From: Avena insularis | Lineage: Eukaryota > Streptophyta > Magnoliopsida > Poales > Poaceae | NCBI GenBank assembly: GCA_023614405.1 | Contig: CM042689.1 | Coordinates: forward strand, 331,366,305 to 331,430,304 | Length of the DNA stretch: 64,000 nucleotides | Direction of reading: 5' to 3' | Shown: piece after piece, positions 22,330-33,093 of the stretch | Numbering within the stretch: position 1 is the first letter of the stretch | Layout of the letters: the number at the start of each line of letters is the position of its first letter | Notes under the pieces: model-generated | The model's input: only the letters and a program-made list of their open reading frames with translations | Told to the model about the DNA's origin: nothing | The model's database searches: none | Program-made: the position numbers and the translations under genes

Positions 22330-24136
22330 TAGTACTGAATCTTAAACAAGTCAAAAACTTTCCAAACCAAGTTTATTTGACACTAAAACAATTTCCTAAA
22401 CAATTCATATAATCAAAATAGTCCTAAACAAGTTTCTGCAATTAAAATCATTTTAACATAAGCTAAACATTAAACACATTGCATAAACAGAAAGGGCTTG
22501 TTCTCCTGATTCCAACGGTATAAAATTTGTCAAATTCTAACGTCGGGATCAAAAGTTATAGCTAATTCAAATTTGGATATAAATCTGATTCAAATTCTGT
22601 TTTTAAAACAAACCCTAGCCACGCGTCACGCTCTGATTGGCGTGTACCGTTTCGCGTCGGATCACACTTCTGATCCGCTGGATCTAACTTAAACGCGCGG
22701 CTCAGATCTAATCTTACCGCTTTGCTTGCGTTCTATCCTATCGGCACGATCTGGATCTAACGATCCTGAGCAGCCTGACCATCCAGTGGCGGCGGTGGCG
22801 GCAGCGACAGGCGGCAGCGCGTCTGTCAATGGCGGCGCTGGCGTTCTAGGTCGCACGGGAGAGGGGAAAGGGGCTTACCGAGCTCGCCGTGCGATGCTGA
22901 TGCTCAAGGTGGTGTCGGCTGGTCAAGGGGCACGCTGTAGAGGCTGGGGGAGCTCGTCGGAGTTGTGCACGGCGTCGGGTGGTTGCTATCGAAGTTGTTG
23001 ACGAGGTTCCGCGTCGCCCTAGCACGAACCAAGTGGTTTAGGAGATGCGCAAGACGGTGGCGAACAACCTAGTATGCGAGAGAGATCAAGGGGCGCGCTC
23101 TGCTTACCGTAATCGGTCGCCGGAGTTGAGTGGCGGCTCGATTCTTGAACGGGAGCAGGGGCGTCCCGGTCACGAGTAGGCAAGCAAAGGGTGTCAGAAG
23201 ATGCACGAGATCCTGCTGGACACACTCGTTTGAATCAGAGGCTCAGGGGCGGGCGGAACTCACCGGAATTTGCTGCCGGAGGTCGTCGGAATAGCGGCAG
23301 CGTCGAGCGAGTTGCGAGCAGCCTGGTGGCGTGGAGAGGAAATTGGGTGAGGGGAAATGGCCGCGAGAGGGAGGGGCTTATGTAGGCAGAGGCTCGACAA
23401 GAAACACTCAGTGATTCGATGCCAATTACACCGCGGAATCAACGCAGCAACGGCCAGCGGCGGTGTTCGTGCGCGGAAATCTGGGGAAGACGATGACGAC
23501 GTGGACGGGGCCCGCTTGCCAGCGAATAGAGAAGAGAGGGAGTGGGGTCCGAGCATCAGTGTCTCCGTGGGTGCGTCTGCGCGTGCGAGAGAGAGGGGAC
23601 CCGGGTGGGCTAGCTGGGCTGGTTTCGCTGTTGGGCCAGATTAGTAGCGTCGGCCCTTTTCCTTTTCTTTATTCCTTTTCTTTTTCTAATTTGATTTTCT
23701 GGAATGATTTTCAAATGAATTCAAACTCTATTTGAATTCAAATCTTTTCAGGATTTTTGCAGTGTGCAACAGTCACAATTCTAGGAATAAAACCATGTGG
23801 TCACTCTGAGTTTGCTTGGTCATTTTTGGAAAGACAAAATAACAGTGACATAGCACTAGGTTTGCAAATGTTTGAAAATGGTTTTGAAACCATTTTTATT
23901 TTGTATAATTTTGTTCAAACTATACACTCAAACCAATCAACAAGGAAGCAAACAAACTTGATTTTTAAAACACTAAGCTTTCAAATGAGGATGGTCATTT
24001 GATTTAAGTTTGCTCACATAAAATGATAGCACTATGTGCTTCTGTTTTCTTGAAATTGGTTTGAAATTGATCTCAAAACTATATGCATGCATGAATGATA
24101 TGCAATATTTGAAATCATGATTTTAGGGATGTTACA
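22330..24136 (-). repeat. RLG-A 5' LTR, right piece
   Basis: Continues the LTR broken at 13364 and equals 3804-5615 of the intact LTR with scattered substitutions. It ends GATGTTACA at 24136, followed by the TTTAT duplication. Confidence 0.92.
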
Positions 24137-24141
24137 TTTAT

Positions 24142-25712
24142 TAGCTGTTTTATCTACATCTGCTCTGTTTATCTACATATTTATGGTGCTGGTAAGATTT
24201 GTTGCCAGATTGGGAAAATACGAGGGCCAAAAGGAACCATGAATGAAGAGAGAAGTTGCTCTAGATTCGCTAACTTTTTGGGCAAAAATAACAACTGTTA
24301 GTGACATAAAGGGGAAAAGGCGCTCTTAAAAAGGCCAGTCATAAAAATAATAAAAAATAAATCTTCCAATTTAGGCGACAGGGCGCACGTAACTACCATA
24401 CACGTCCCACATGGTCTCACACCACATCCCCCAAAACACGTTCCCAACAAGCCGGCCCCACAACATGGGGGGTCCTACTATGGGACCGGACTGAACATGG
24501 CCCCACCTATCATCATGTAACGGGGGGTCCTACTTGTCAGCACGTAACGACAAGGGTCCACTACGGGACCCACCTGAATGTGGCCCCACTTGTCAGCACG
24601 TAATGGTGAGGGGCCACTAACAGGACCCGACGAAGAGCTAGTTTCAGACCGATGTGAGAGTTCCATAATAGGAGCTGGACAAAAGTGAGGAAAAAATAAA
24701 CGGCTGGGGAAAAGTGAGTACGCTAACGAACTAGGGGAATGAAAATAGAAATCCCTAAGATCAATGGTACTACTAGGCTTAGCACCATTGGACCTTAGTA
24801 ACTTATTTAGTTAAATTCTATGATGCTCAGCCTGTCTAACATATGCTACCTTTAACTAAGCTTATATTTCTAGATCTTCGTCTTTAGCTCAGTAGACTAT
24901 GTTATAGTCTAGTCCTTTTAAGCCTCCAAAAAGATCCAGTTCTTCGTAGTAGATTTCTCCCTCTTCAAGTTCCTAGGAATTCACCTCTTCGGTCTTCTCA
25001 AAATTTAATGGAGAGTTTAAGAAGGTACAATTGAGTACAAGCTTACTCAGGAAATGCTTGATAAGGTGTGTGTGTTTGATGCACTAATTACATACAGGGT
25101 ATATCCTAGGCTTATGCAAGTTTTCGAAAACGGTTTCTTAAAAAGCTAAAGTTTTTAGAAAAACTATGTCTATCGGTATTCACGGGTTGTTAGGTATTCA
25201 CTGGGTTCCTCTTGCAGCGACGATCATAGTTTAATTCCCCACACAGGAAGTGACAAGCCACTTTTATACACTTTGTAGAGGTGCGCTGCTTTTCCCGTAA
25301 AAGTTATTGGTCTCGTTGGACTTATTAACACTTCCATGGTACGAGACCTGCACCAAGTATATTCAAGTCATAATGAGTCCTTCTCCACGACCCCGCAATC
25401 GACCCTTTGTACCAAGCTTCAATCAGAAGACCTACACTCAATTATCATCCCTTCAAAGACACTCAAGTCGTCACCCTGTATGACATGATGAGGATGTTAT
25501 AAACTCCTACCCATTGTTCTCCACTTTGGATTATAGCTCACCTAGCATCCAAAGATAAATAAAATGAAGAAGGTACTTCTGACTCACTCGTTCCATATCA
25601 AGATATGTGGTTAGTGTTGTCTATACGATGCTCAGAATGACTAATTATATTAGTTGTTAATCATATATGTAGTTTCCCGGTACAATGGAACCTCCACCAC
25701 GGGATTCCCAGC
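24142..25712. other. Unassigned DNA between RLG-A and the Sirevirus LTR
   Basis: The first part should be the continuation of the decayed gene's 3' side. No coding region is seen. From 24460 to 24620 there are imperfect direct repeats of a phrase like CCCCACTTGTCAGCACGTAA (three copies), a pattern I have no name for. The rest is AT-rich with nothing recognisable up to the Sirevirus LTR start. Confidence 0.5.
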
Positions 25713-26446
25713 TGAAAGGATCGTATGGGCACCTAGAGGGGGGGTGAATAGGTGCTACTTAAAATTTTCTTCTTTTTCAAATTAGGGTTTGACAAGAAAG
25801 GTAAATTATCTACACATTATGCAACTAAGGTGAATTTACCTATATGTCAAACAAGCACTAACTAGCACAACATTAAGCAAGAAAAAGTAAGTAAAGTGCG
25901 GTAAAGGATAGAAGTAACCAAAGTGGAGGATGCAGAGACACAAGGATTTGTTTCTCGTAGTTTGTTCCTTTTGAGGGTAAGTACATCTATGTTTGGAGAG
26001 GGGGTGGTTTCAAACCACCAACGCCACGAGAGGCCTCCCTTGTTCTCCGATGAACCTCACCCCAAGGGGTTCAATTCACCTCTTCCACTATATCGGCAAC
26101 CTTCGAGGTGGAAGCCGGCACCTTTACAACAAGTTTGGGGCACACATCCACAACCTAATTGGAGGGTCCCAAATACAAGCAAGTTGTCAAACAATCAAAG
26201 ACAGGCTTGTAAGAACCAAATTAAAGCTAGGGTTTCCAAAGAAACACTAGAGAAAGGGGCCCTCAAATGAATGAAGGGGAAATGAAGATCTCTGTTGGTG
26301 AAGCTATAGATCAAGGCCTCCTCCTTCGATGCCCCAAATATCAAGGACTTTGGATAGATGAGTGAAGATATCTTGTGGATTTGGCGGCTCAAAATGTGCT
26401 GTTGTTCTTGAACTGGATGAGCAGGTTTCAAGGTAGAAGAAGGGGT

Positions 26447-26455
26447 CCTTTTATA
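26447..26455 (-). promoter_or_regulatory. Sirevirus LTR TATA box
   Basis: Minus-strand TATAAAAGG, a near-consensus TATA box that lies just downstream of the palindrome cluster in the element's own direction. It supports the minus orientation of this LTR. Confidence 0.7.
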
Positions 26456-26514
26456 GGGCCCCAGAATTTAGAGCCGTTGGAACCACTTAACCTAGATAGT
26501 CCGGCCTGTATGAG

Positions 26515-26748
26515 CCGGACAGTCCGGTCCGACCGGACATTCCGGCGATCTTCAGCCGAACACTCTGGCCTGGTCAAGTTTCCGGCCAGAGTCTAGCCAG
26601 TGTCCTGATAGTGTCCGAGGGGCCTCACTGAGTGTCCACACCTGGGGAGAAAAGCTAGCAAATTTCCACGGCCGGACACTCCGGTGGCTTTGGGGCGAAG
26701 ACTCCGGATGGGCCGGACAGTCCGGCGCACATCAGCCGGACAGTCCGG
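26515..26748. repeat. Cluster of CCGGAC-n-GTCCGG palindromes
   Basis: Three perfect 13-bp copies of CCGGACAGTCCGG (26515-26527, 26713-26725, 26736-26748) and two one-mismatch copies (CCGGACATTCCGG 26533-26545; CCGGACACTCCGG 26672-26684), with decayed relatives between. They sit upstream of the TATA box in transcription direction, so a regulatory role in U3 is plausible. Confidence 0.9.
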
Positions 26749-26919
26749 CCAAATACTGATTTTTGCCTCATGTTTTTTGTTCCTGTCAAGCCCTTTTTCA
26801 TGTGTATAGACTACCAATCATAAACCTGATATTTCTTGAAACATTCAACAATGCATTAAACTTATCCAAGTGTTGTCAACAAACATCAAAACAATATGAA
26901 AGGCATAAATGCCCTTTCA

Positions 26920-27426
26920 ATCTCCCCCTTTTTGGTGTTTGATGATAACCCAAGGATTTGCATATAGGATAGATAAAAATTTCATATAGATGATTCTACA
27001 CAACATAGTAAGGCTCTCCCTAGATGTGTGACCAAGTTTTGCTTTGCATTTGAATACAAGATCACACATCCTAGGATCATGTCCTTACTAGATTGGTAGA
27101 GCAAGTTATGATAAGATATGATGAAGACTAGATAGGTAAGATAGATAAAACATAGTCTTAAACAGAACTGGGTACACATGTCATAACACACATAACACAT
27201 AGTTCTCAAACACATAATATAAAGACACGGAGCTTCAAACAGGCAAATCAAAATAACGTGAAGCCCCGTGTACCCATGCAAATCCCGATAGCAACCTAAT
27301 ATGGGGCTACTTCTCCCCCTTTGGCATCGAGATGCAAAAAGGGAAAAGAGAACTACTAAAACGCCCCAAGACCAACTCTAGCCACTGAAGTCCTCATCGG
27401 CATCCTCATCCTCGTCCTCATCCTCA
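26920..27426 (-). mobile_element. 3' internal end of the Sirevirus, with two PPT-like runs
   Basis: Adjacent to the LTR the minus strand reads ACCAAAAAGGGGGAGA (26921-26936, the functional PPT position). A second run, CCAAAGGGGGAGAAG, lies at about 27312-27326. Further upstream in element direction is the end of an ORF with an acidic tail (next entry). The element is cut at 27427 by insertion of an RLG-A-like LTR; the rest must lie to the right, outside this window. Confidence 0.72.
27378..27426 (-). pseudogene. Acidic C-terminus of the Sirevirus last ORF (truncated by insertion)
   Basis: The minus-strand frame reads a run of alternating Glu and Asp ending DADEDFSG and a TAG stop (27378-27380). 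Only 15 codons are in the window because the RLG-A-like LTR begins at 27427. It could be the end of pol or of a downstream env-like ORF, both known in Sireviruses; there is too little to decide. Confidence 0.45.
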
Positions 27427-28224
27427 TGTAAGACCCCACCTTTTTAAGGTAAAGGTCCCTGTGATTGCAATGCTAGTCCCTGGATCAAATGGTAGCATCC
27501 ACAGTTTAAGATGAAGTACATAGATACAACGGTCGTTATTACATCGTCATTCCAGAGATAACATAGTCTTTTACAACTCAATAGCCAAAGTCTAGTACAA
27601 GAGTTCATAACATAGGTAAATAAGATAAAGTCTTCATCTTCATGTGCCATAGGCAAACATGTTGAGTGTAGACTCATAACCCTAATCCTCATCAGAATAA
27701 CCTACAACATCATAAGTTACAACCACGGTGGGTCAATAAATTTGGAATTGTATTGGCAAGGAATACCATAGTAGAATAGTAGTATCTAACATCTATATGA
27801 ATTTGGATAAGTGTAGTTTAGGCTTGCTTTGCTCAAAATAGGGTTTTCCTATCAGTTGAAAACACTAAGTTTTTGTTTGACAAAAACTCCCAAGGAACCA
27901 CCAATAGACATTGGTGAACCTTTAAACCTTGTTCCACCACAAGTTTAAATTTAGAAATTGGGATGAGGAGATCCTTGATAGCCTCAATGTCTTGATGCTC
28001 AAATTGTTTGTTGCCGGGGACACGACTAAGTACTTAGGTTTTACCCTCTCGAGAGGTGGTGCACTTTCCCCCACAAGACTCGACATGCATCGAGACGAGA
28101 TCTTTCAGAAGCCTTCCCTTAGACCACCATGGATGTGTTCCATCCTATCACCCTACCACCAACTGTCCATCTGCTAAGTTATTGCAACCTATATGATCAA
28201 GGCAGATCCCATATGACATGTGGT
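27427..28224 (-). mobile_element. RLG-A-related LTR, first piece
   Basis: Starts TGTAAGACCCCACC and follows the RLG-A LTR (2399 onward) with many substitutions and small indels, so it belongs to a sister subfamily or is much older. It breaks at about 28224, where the outer Tat element starts, at a point equal to about 3200 in the RLG-A LTR. Orientation is taken from the RLG-A comparison. Confidence 0.85.
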
Positions 28225-28979
28225 TGTATCGTGGTGGTGCCACGGCAGATGCCATGGGTAGGCTTAGGTTGGGGGCCGAATGGGTGCTTGTGGTCACCGG
28301 GGAGGGAGTGCACGGTCGAGCCATGCACGAAGAACAAGAAGAACTCTCCACACTTGAAAATTTTGATTGATACCCCGAAGATTACAAGTGCTCCTTGAGC
28401 TGTATTGGCTTGAGTACGCAACACATGTTCTCTACTTGGTCCAGCCTCCTTCTACTTCTGCTATGCCCTCCCTTATATAGGCAGTGCTAGCTAGCTAATA
28501 CCCCTTTGGGTTCTAGGGCTTACTGTTTGGATCTTGGTCCCTACAATATGGGCCGGGTTATGGGCTTGCCTTAATCCCATAGGCCCGGTCCATAAAGCTT
28601 GACAGCTAACGGTCTTCTGGTACACTGCTTCTTGTTCTTTTTGGCGTCATGACGTTACATTGTACGTCAGCGCATGCTTTGGGCGTCACCCAGCGTCGCC
28701 CTCCTCTTTTGACCATGCTTTACCATGGTCCTTCCTGAACCTTACTCGGAAAGGTGCCACGCGCCCTTCTTGACTCGGCCCTTTCTCGGTTGACTCGGCT
28801 CGTTGGTACCTGCAAGGGTTACAACTTTGTCCTATATGGGCCGAGATAGTTTGTATATCGACTCTCATGCTTATCTTACCCGGTCGTTCTTACCCGGCCT
28901 GGTTCCTTTTTTAGTCGGAGACAACCCAGTTGTGCTATGTTCCCCTCTCGTGACCCTACCGGGGGTTATCCCCCCGACA
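28225..28979 (-). repeat. Outer Tat 3' LTR
   Basis: It matches 61356-62128 at about 95% or better by eye. On the minus strand it begins TGTCGGGGGGATAACC and ends in ..ACCACGATACA; the terminal bases at 28225-28228 are slightly altered, so the exact edge is uncertain by two bases. It lacks a 19-bp repeat present in the other LTR. A minus-strand TATA (TATATAAGG) is at 28471-28479. Confidence 0.85.
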
Positions 28980-28992
28980 TTAGTCCCCGAAG
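28980..28992 (-). promoter_or_regulatory. Outer Tat polypurine tract
   Basis: The minus strand reads CTTCGGGGACTAA immediately before the 3' LTR. Near-identical CTCGGGGACTA runs recur inside the element (for example 54420-54431), which may act as additional tracts. Confidence 0.6.
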
Positions 28993-29680
28993 CTGGTGAG
29001 GTCTAGCAGTTCAAGTTGTTAGGCGTCTCCAGGTTCCTTTTGTGTAAATGGAACTTAGTTTTTGTCTTTTATCTATCTCAGTTTCGCACCTTGCCGGGTT
29101 AGTATGACAATTTCGGGTCAATTCTTTGACTTCTTGGCTCATTCTTTCCTCGAGCCGAGTTACTTTGGCCAATTCCGGGTCATTTTTGGCGTGCTTCAGT
29201 CACTAACAGCTAGTAATCATGATTACTTGCCTCAATTTTTGTTCCAAGCCCTGGCGGCACAGTGACGGCTGCGCAGTTATTCCCCGTCACTTTGGGAGTC
29301 CCATCGGTCTGTGCCCCTTTTCCTTCCAGCTGTGACGTGGCACTGGATTTTTCGTGTATCCTTGGCTACGTGGTGCTCGCTGACTGGCTCACTCGGCCTG
29401 GTACACGGCCACATGCTGGCCGCACGGCACAGTTAGATCCCACTACAGGGGTTTTTACTGCCCTTAAGTAGGGGTTGGGGGTTTCCACTTCCCCCACGCC
29501 CGTTCAGTTTCCTTAGCCTTTCTTCTTCCTCGCGCCTGCAAGATTGAGCTGCCTCCTTTACGGTTCCTTCTTCTTCTTGCTCTAGCGCTGCGATTGCCCC
29601 TGTCCTCTTTCGATTCCAGCACGGGTCCTCGTTGTTCCAAGCCTCTCCTTTTCGTGGAGGAGACAGACTCCGACGATCCC
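28993..29680 (+). other. Upstream region of the outer Tat antisense gene
   Basis: About 690 bp without coding signal, between the 3' LTR and the ATG of the antisense gene. No clear TATA box is seen; the LTR itself could supply an antisense promoter. It is GC-balanced and contains TTCCGGGTCA-type direct repeats about 29105-29190. Confidence 0.4.
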
Positions 29681-32180
29681 ATGGATGCTCGTGATGGCGC
29701 TGATGGTGCTGAGGAACAGGAGGTTCCCTCCGGCGAGCGTGGCGGTTGGGAAGGCTTTGAGGTCTCCGCCGAAGAGGTGGAGTGTCTCCGCTCCACCAGA
29801 CGCATTCCACTGCAAGTGGATTGCCGTCTCCCCACCGGTGAGATTTCCCCCACCCCTCAAGCTGGCGAGCGGGTGGATTTTCTTTCACACTTCGAACGCG
29901 GTTTTGCTCTTCCTGTGAGCACCTTCTTTTCCTCGTTTCTTTCTACCTTCCATCTTCAAACCCACCATCTTCCTGCCAATGCAATTGGCTCTCTTTCTTG
30001 TTCCATATCTGCCTATGAGGCCTATCTTGGAATTTGGCCCACAGTTCCTTTGTGGGCCAAGTATTTTGGCTTTAAAGTTCAGGTTGTTCCCCAGCCTGGT
30101 GCTCCTCGATCCGATAAAAGGCCGACCCGGTGTGGTGCTGCTAGCATCACCCCCAAGAGAGATTCTATCTTTCCTCGGGTTACCGGCATTGACTCCTGCA
30201 AGAAGTGGCATAGAACCTTTTTCTATGTCAAAAACAGCGGGTCCACTGACAACATCCGGCTTCCCCTTTCTCGGACGAGGTTCCCAACAAGAAGTTCTGG
30301 CAACTTGACCCGCGAGACCAAGACTCTGCGGTTAACGAGGCAAACGCTATCCTGGAAAGGTTGCTATCGCCGGATGAGAACTTTCATCTTGCCGACTTTG
30401 ACCTCATGTGCACCTTCATCTCACGCCGGGTAATCCCCATCCAAACCAGGAGTTATAAGATGTGCTTCATGAGTGGGTCCCATGATACCACTCGGCACTC
30501 CACCAAGGAGCTCACCCATGACTCCATTGCCCGCCGAGTAAGCTCCATCTTCAAATTGAACTTGGTGGATGACTGGGCTTGGAGTTGCCCACCGTTTAGC
30601 CGGGTCAGGGCTGTCCCCTGGGTAAGTTTTCCGAATTACTTTCTCGCCGAGTAAGCTTTAGCTCTTTTGCCACTCTTTAGCTTAGTTTTTAGTCTCTCAT
30701 TATGTTTGTCTTTTGCAGAATCTCCTTCACCAGGTTGATGACAGTACTGTCCCTCCGGCTGGCTATAATGGGGATCGCTCTGACTCGGATGAGTTCGAGT
30801 ATGACCTAGAGTGCTTCATGCCCATCCTGCACACTGCGGCTGCTTCAGCTTCGGGTAAGAGTCAATCTCGCAATCCCTTACAAGATTGGTCTGACGATGA
30901 TGAGGATGATGATTGTACGCTTTTGGAGGTACATGCCTTGTGAGCTTAATCTCTTTGCTTATCCGAGTAAGACCGTTATTTACTTATGCAGCTGGTCAGT
31001 TACATGACGTTCCTCCTCTCGCGTGGGCGGAGTCGGCAAGATTCCTGTTGCTAAGCCAAAGCGACACGGAACCTCCTCCAGCACTCAGCCGGCCAAGAAG
31101 AACAAGCCCACTCTGGCAGCTCCTGTTGCCTCTGCTGCTGCCAGCCTGAGTGAGCCTCGCCAAGCTGCTGGGCGCCGAGTCACGCGCCGAGTCATCCGCG
31201 ACCCGGTTGTCACCGAGTAAGTTTTTGCACCTTGCTTTCTTTGCTCTTTTCTTTCTCATTACTGCTGTTCTCTCATATATATCTTGTTGTTTTCAGTGTT
31301 GCACCTTTGACGGCGAATCAGGCTGCTTCTAGCATTGCCTCGCCGCTTAGGCCTGCACCTCCTCCAGCTGACTCGGCGGCGTCGAGTCCCGTCCGGGTTG
31401 AGGCTCGCACTGTTGAGGCTCACGCTTCTCAGTGTCAGTCAGACCCGGTGGATGACTCGGCTAGCGCCCCTGTCGCTGGTCAGGAGAAACTTCCTGATCT
31501 TGGTGCTCACAAGTCTGGCACCAAGAAACCCTCTGCCCCCAGTTCCTCTGGCATCAGCCCTCAAGCTGATGTGTATGAACAACTTCCTGATCTTGGAGCC
31601 AGCAAAACTGTTGAGCCCAGTCAGGGGGCTCCACGATCTCCACCAAATCCTCCTGCTCGCTCTCAAATTCTGTCAAAGGGCCAGTCCCAGCCCAAGGCTT
31701 CTAATTCTACTCGCCCCTCTTCTGGCAAATCCACCTCTTCCAAGCAAGCAACTCTATTTTGCGCTCCGGGTTCTGCTCCTCAAATTCGGCCTCCTACGTC
31801 GGCGACTGTGTTCGCTTCGACGGGTAAGGGGGACGAGTCCATGGCTGCCGGGTCAGGTGATGGCTCCAAGGCTGTTACCCTCCATACCTCTACCGCTGCA
31901 ACCCGTGACACTGTGGGAACCGCCCTGAAAACGGGTCGAGTTCTCACTTTCGGACGCCGATGGTGAGCCTTGGTTCGGCTGAGCCTTACGCCGTGGCATG
32001 GAATGCAGCAGGCGAGCAAGAGGTTAGCACTCGTGCCGGGAAGAAGCTGAAGCTGGGCCCCAAGGTCGTCTCCGACATAACCCAGCAGGCCATTACTCTG
32101 ATGGCCCGCGCTGATGAAATAAACGAGGTAACATAACTTAATCTTTTGTACTGTTGAGTATTTCCTTTATACATATCACC

Positions 32181-32450
32181 TAGTCCCCGAGGTTACAGTT
32201 GAGTAAGAGACTTACTCGGCTGTAAGCTCTTCAATTATTCACTTAGTCTTTGAATCCTTTACTCCAAGATTGCATGTTAGAGCTTCGAACCCTAGCCCTC
32301 GAGGTTACTGTCGAGTAAGGAACTTACTCGGCTGTAATCTCTTAAGCTCTTTGATTTCTTTATGACAAACTCACGTTAGAGCTTCAATCCCTAGCCCTCG
32401 AGGTTACTGCCGAGTAAGGAACTTACTCGGCTGTAATCTCTTAAGCTCTT
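32181..32450 (+). repeat. Three tandem hairpin repeats in an intron of the antisense gene
   Basis: Three units of about 100-112 bp start TAGTCCCCGAGG (32181) and TAGCCCTCGAGG (32293 and 32392). Each contains a perfect stem, CGAGTAAG-gaa-CTTACTCG in units 2 and 3 (32312-32330 and 32411-32429) and GAGTAAG-aga-CTTACTC in unit 1 (32201-32217). They lie wholly within the 32128-32510 intron. On the element's coding strand each unit begins with a PPT-like CTCGGGGACTA or CTCGAGGGCTA. Confidence 0.85.
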
Positions 32451-32576
32451 CTTTTATTCGGACGGTCGCCTGACTCGACTCTTTCTTTGTTATCTATCTT
32501 CTTTGATTAGCTTACGCATAACGAGCGCACCAAGGTGCACCAAGCTCTCGTCCTGGCGCATCGCAAGCTTGAACTT

Positions 32577-32581
32577 GCATA
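32577..32581. repeat. Target site duplication of the inner Tat (GCATA/GCGTA)
   Basis: GCATA at 32577-32581 and GCGTA at 52642-52646, one mismatch. Joining the flanks restores a continuous coding exon of the outer antisense gene across the site. Confidence 0.85.
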
Positions 32582-33080
32582 TGACGAGGTTGGATCTCGT
32601 CAATGCCCATTGTTATGGACTTGGGTTTTGGAGAAGATGGGGATGCTGGAGATCGCGGAACAGTTAGCAAACAAGCAACACGGGGACACGAGGTTTACCC
32701 AGGTTCAGGCTCCCGGAGGGAAAACCCTACTCCTGCTTGTATGCTCTTGATTACGGCGGAACCGGTGATTACAAGGGTGCGCAAATGCGATCTGGCGTGG
32801 AGGTGTGTATGCGAACGTATGAGGGGAGGTCTAGGTCGTGCCCTCCTGGCCATTATATAGACTTAGGCAGGTCCTAGGCACAGATTTAGTCGGTTACAGG
32901 TTCTAGGGTTTACCCCTTTGAATTTCCTATCTACTCTAGTCTTGCTCTCCAAGGATCCGAAGGCATCATGGGCCTTGGCCACCCGAAGATCTTCATGGGC
33001 CGGCGTATATTTGCCGTGGGGCTTCCTTGGGCTAGACCAGGTATGCTGAGATCGTGTACCCGCGGGGTATAACCAAGTCA
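32582..33080 (-). repeat. Inner Tat 3' LTR (499 bp)
   Basis: Bounded TGACGAGG..AAGTCA on the plus strand. It pairs with 52143-52641. The TATA equivalent here is TATATAATGG (minus), one base changed from TATATAAAGG of the 5' LTR at 52421-52430. Confidence 0.94.
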
Positions 33081-33093
33081 GTAGCCCCCGAGT
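33081..33093 (-). promoter_or_regulatory. Inner Tat polypurine tract
   Basis: Minus-strand ACTCGGGGGCTAC abuts the 3' LTR at 33080. The same string or close relatives occur at least seven more times in the element. Confidence 0.65.

Larger units (their letters stand above)
2399..24136 (-). mobile_element. RLG-A: Ty3/gypsy chromovirus (Tekay-like), complete, with nested copia
   Basis: Two LTRs of about 3.2 kb flank a minus-strand coding region in the order extra ORFs, gag, protease, RT, RNase H, integrase, chromodomain-like tail. Integrase after RNase H marks Ty3/gypsy. The chromodomain-like end and very long LTRs fit the Tekay/Del clade. PBS and PPT are both present, and TTTAT duplications flank it. 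Without the 8.96-kb copia insertion it is about 12.8 kb. The two LTRs differ by only about 1-2% by eye, so the insertion is fairly recent, yet gag and pol carry several stops and frameshifts. No assigned family name is claimed. Confidence 0.9.
25713..26919 (-). repeat. Sirevirus-type (Ty1/copia) 3' LTR
   Basis: A 1207-bp segment with six-base inverted ends (TGAAAG..CTTTCA). On the minus strand it starts TGAAAGGGCATTTATGCC and is preceded by a G-rich PPT, so this is the 3' LTR of a minus-strand element. A cluster of CCGGAC/GTCCGG palindromes (26515-26748) and a minus-strand TATA box (TATAAAAGG, 26447-26455) lie inside. Palindrome clusters in the LTR and repeated PPT-like runs are hallmarks described for Sireviruses. 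The plus-strand phrase CACCTAGAGGGGGGGTGAAT near its end is common in Triticeae repeats, as I recall. Confidence 0.75.

Noticed and set aside
24142..25712. A host gene in the gap between RLG-A and the Sirevirus LTR
   Set aside because: No open frame over about 60 codons with sensible composition and no splice-supported model was found.
27427..28224. Treating the second RLG-A-like LTR as the same family copy as RLG-A
   Set aside because: Its divergence from both RLG-A LTRs is much higher than between those two, so it belongs to a separate, older or sister element.
29433..29888. Minus-strand open frames opposite the first exon of the outer antisense gene
   Set aside because: Arg/Pro-rich shadow frames on the other strand of a better supported spliced exon.
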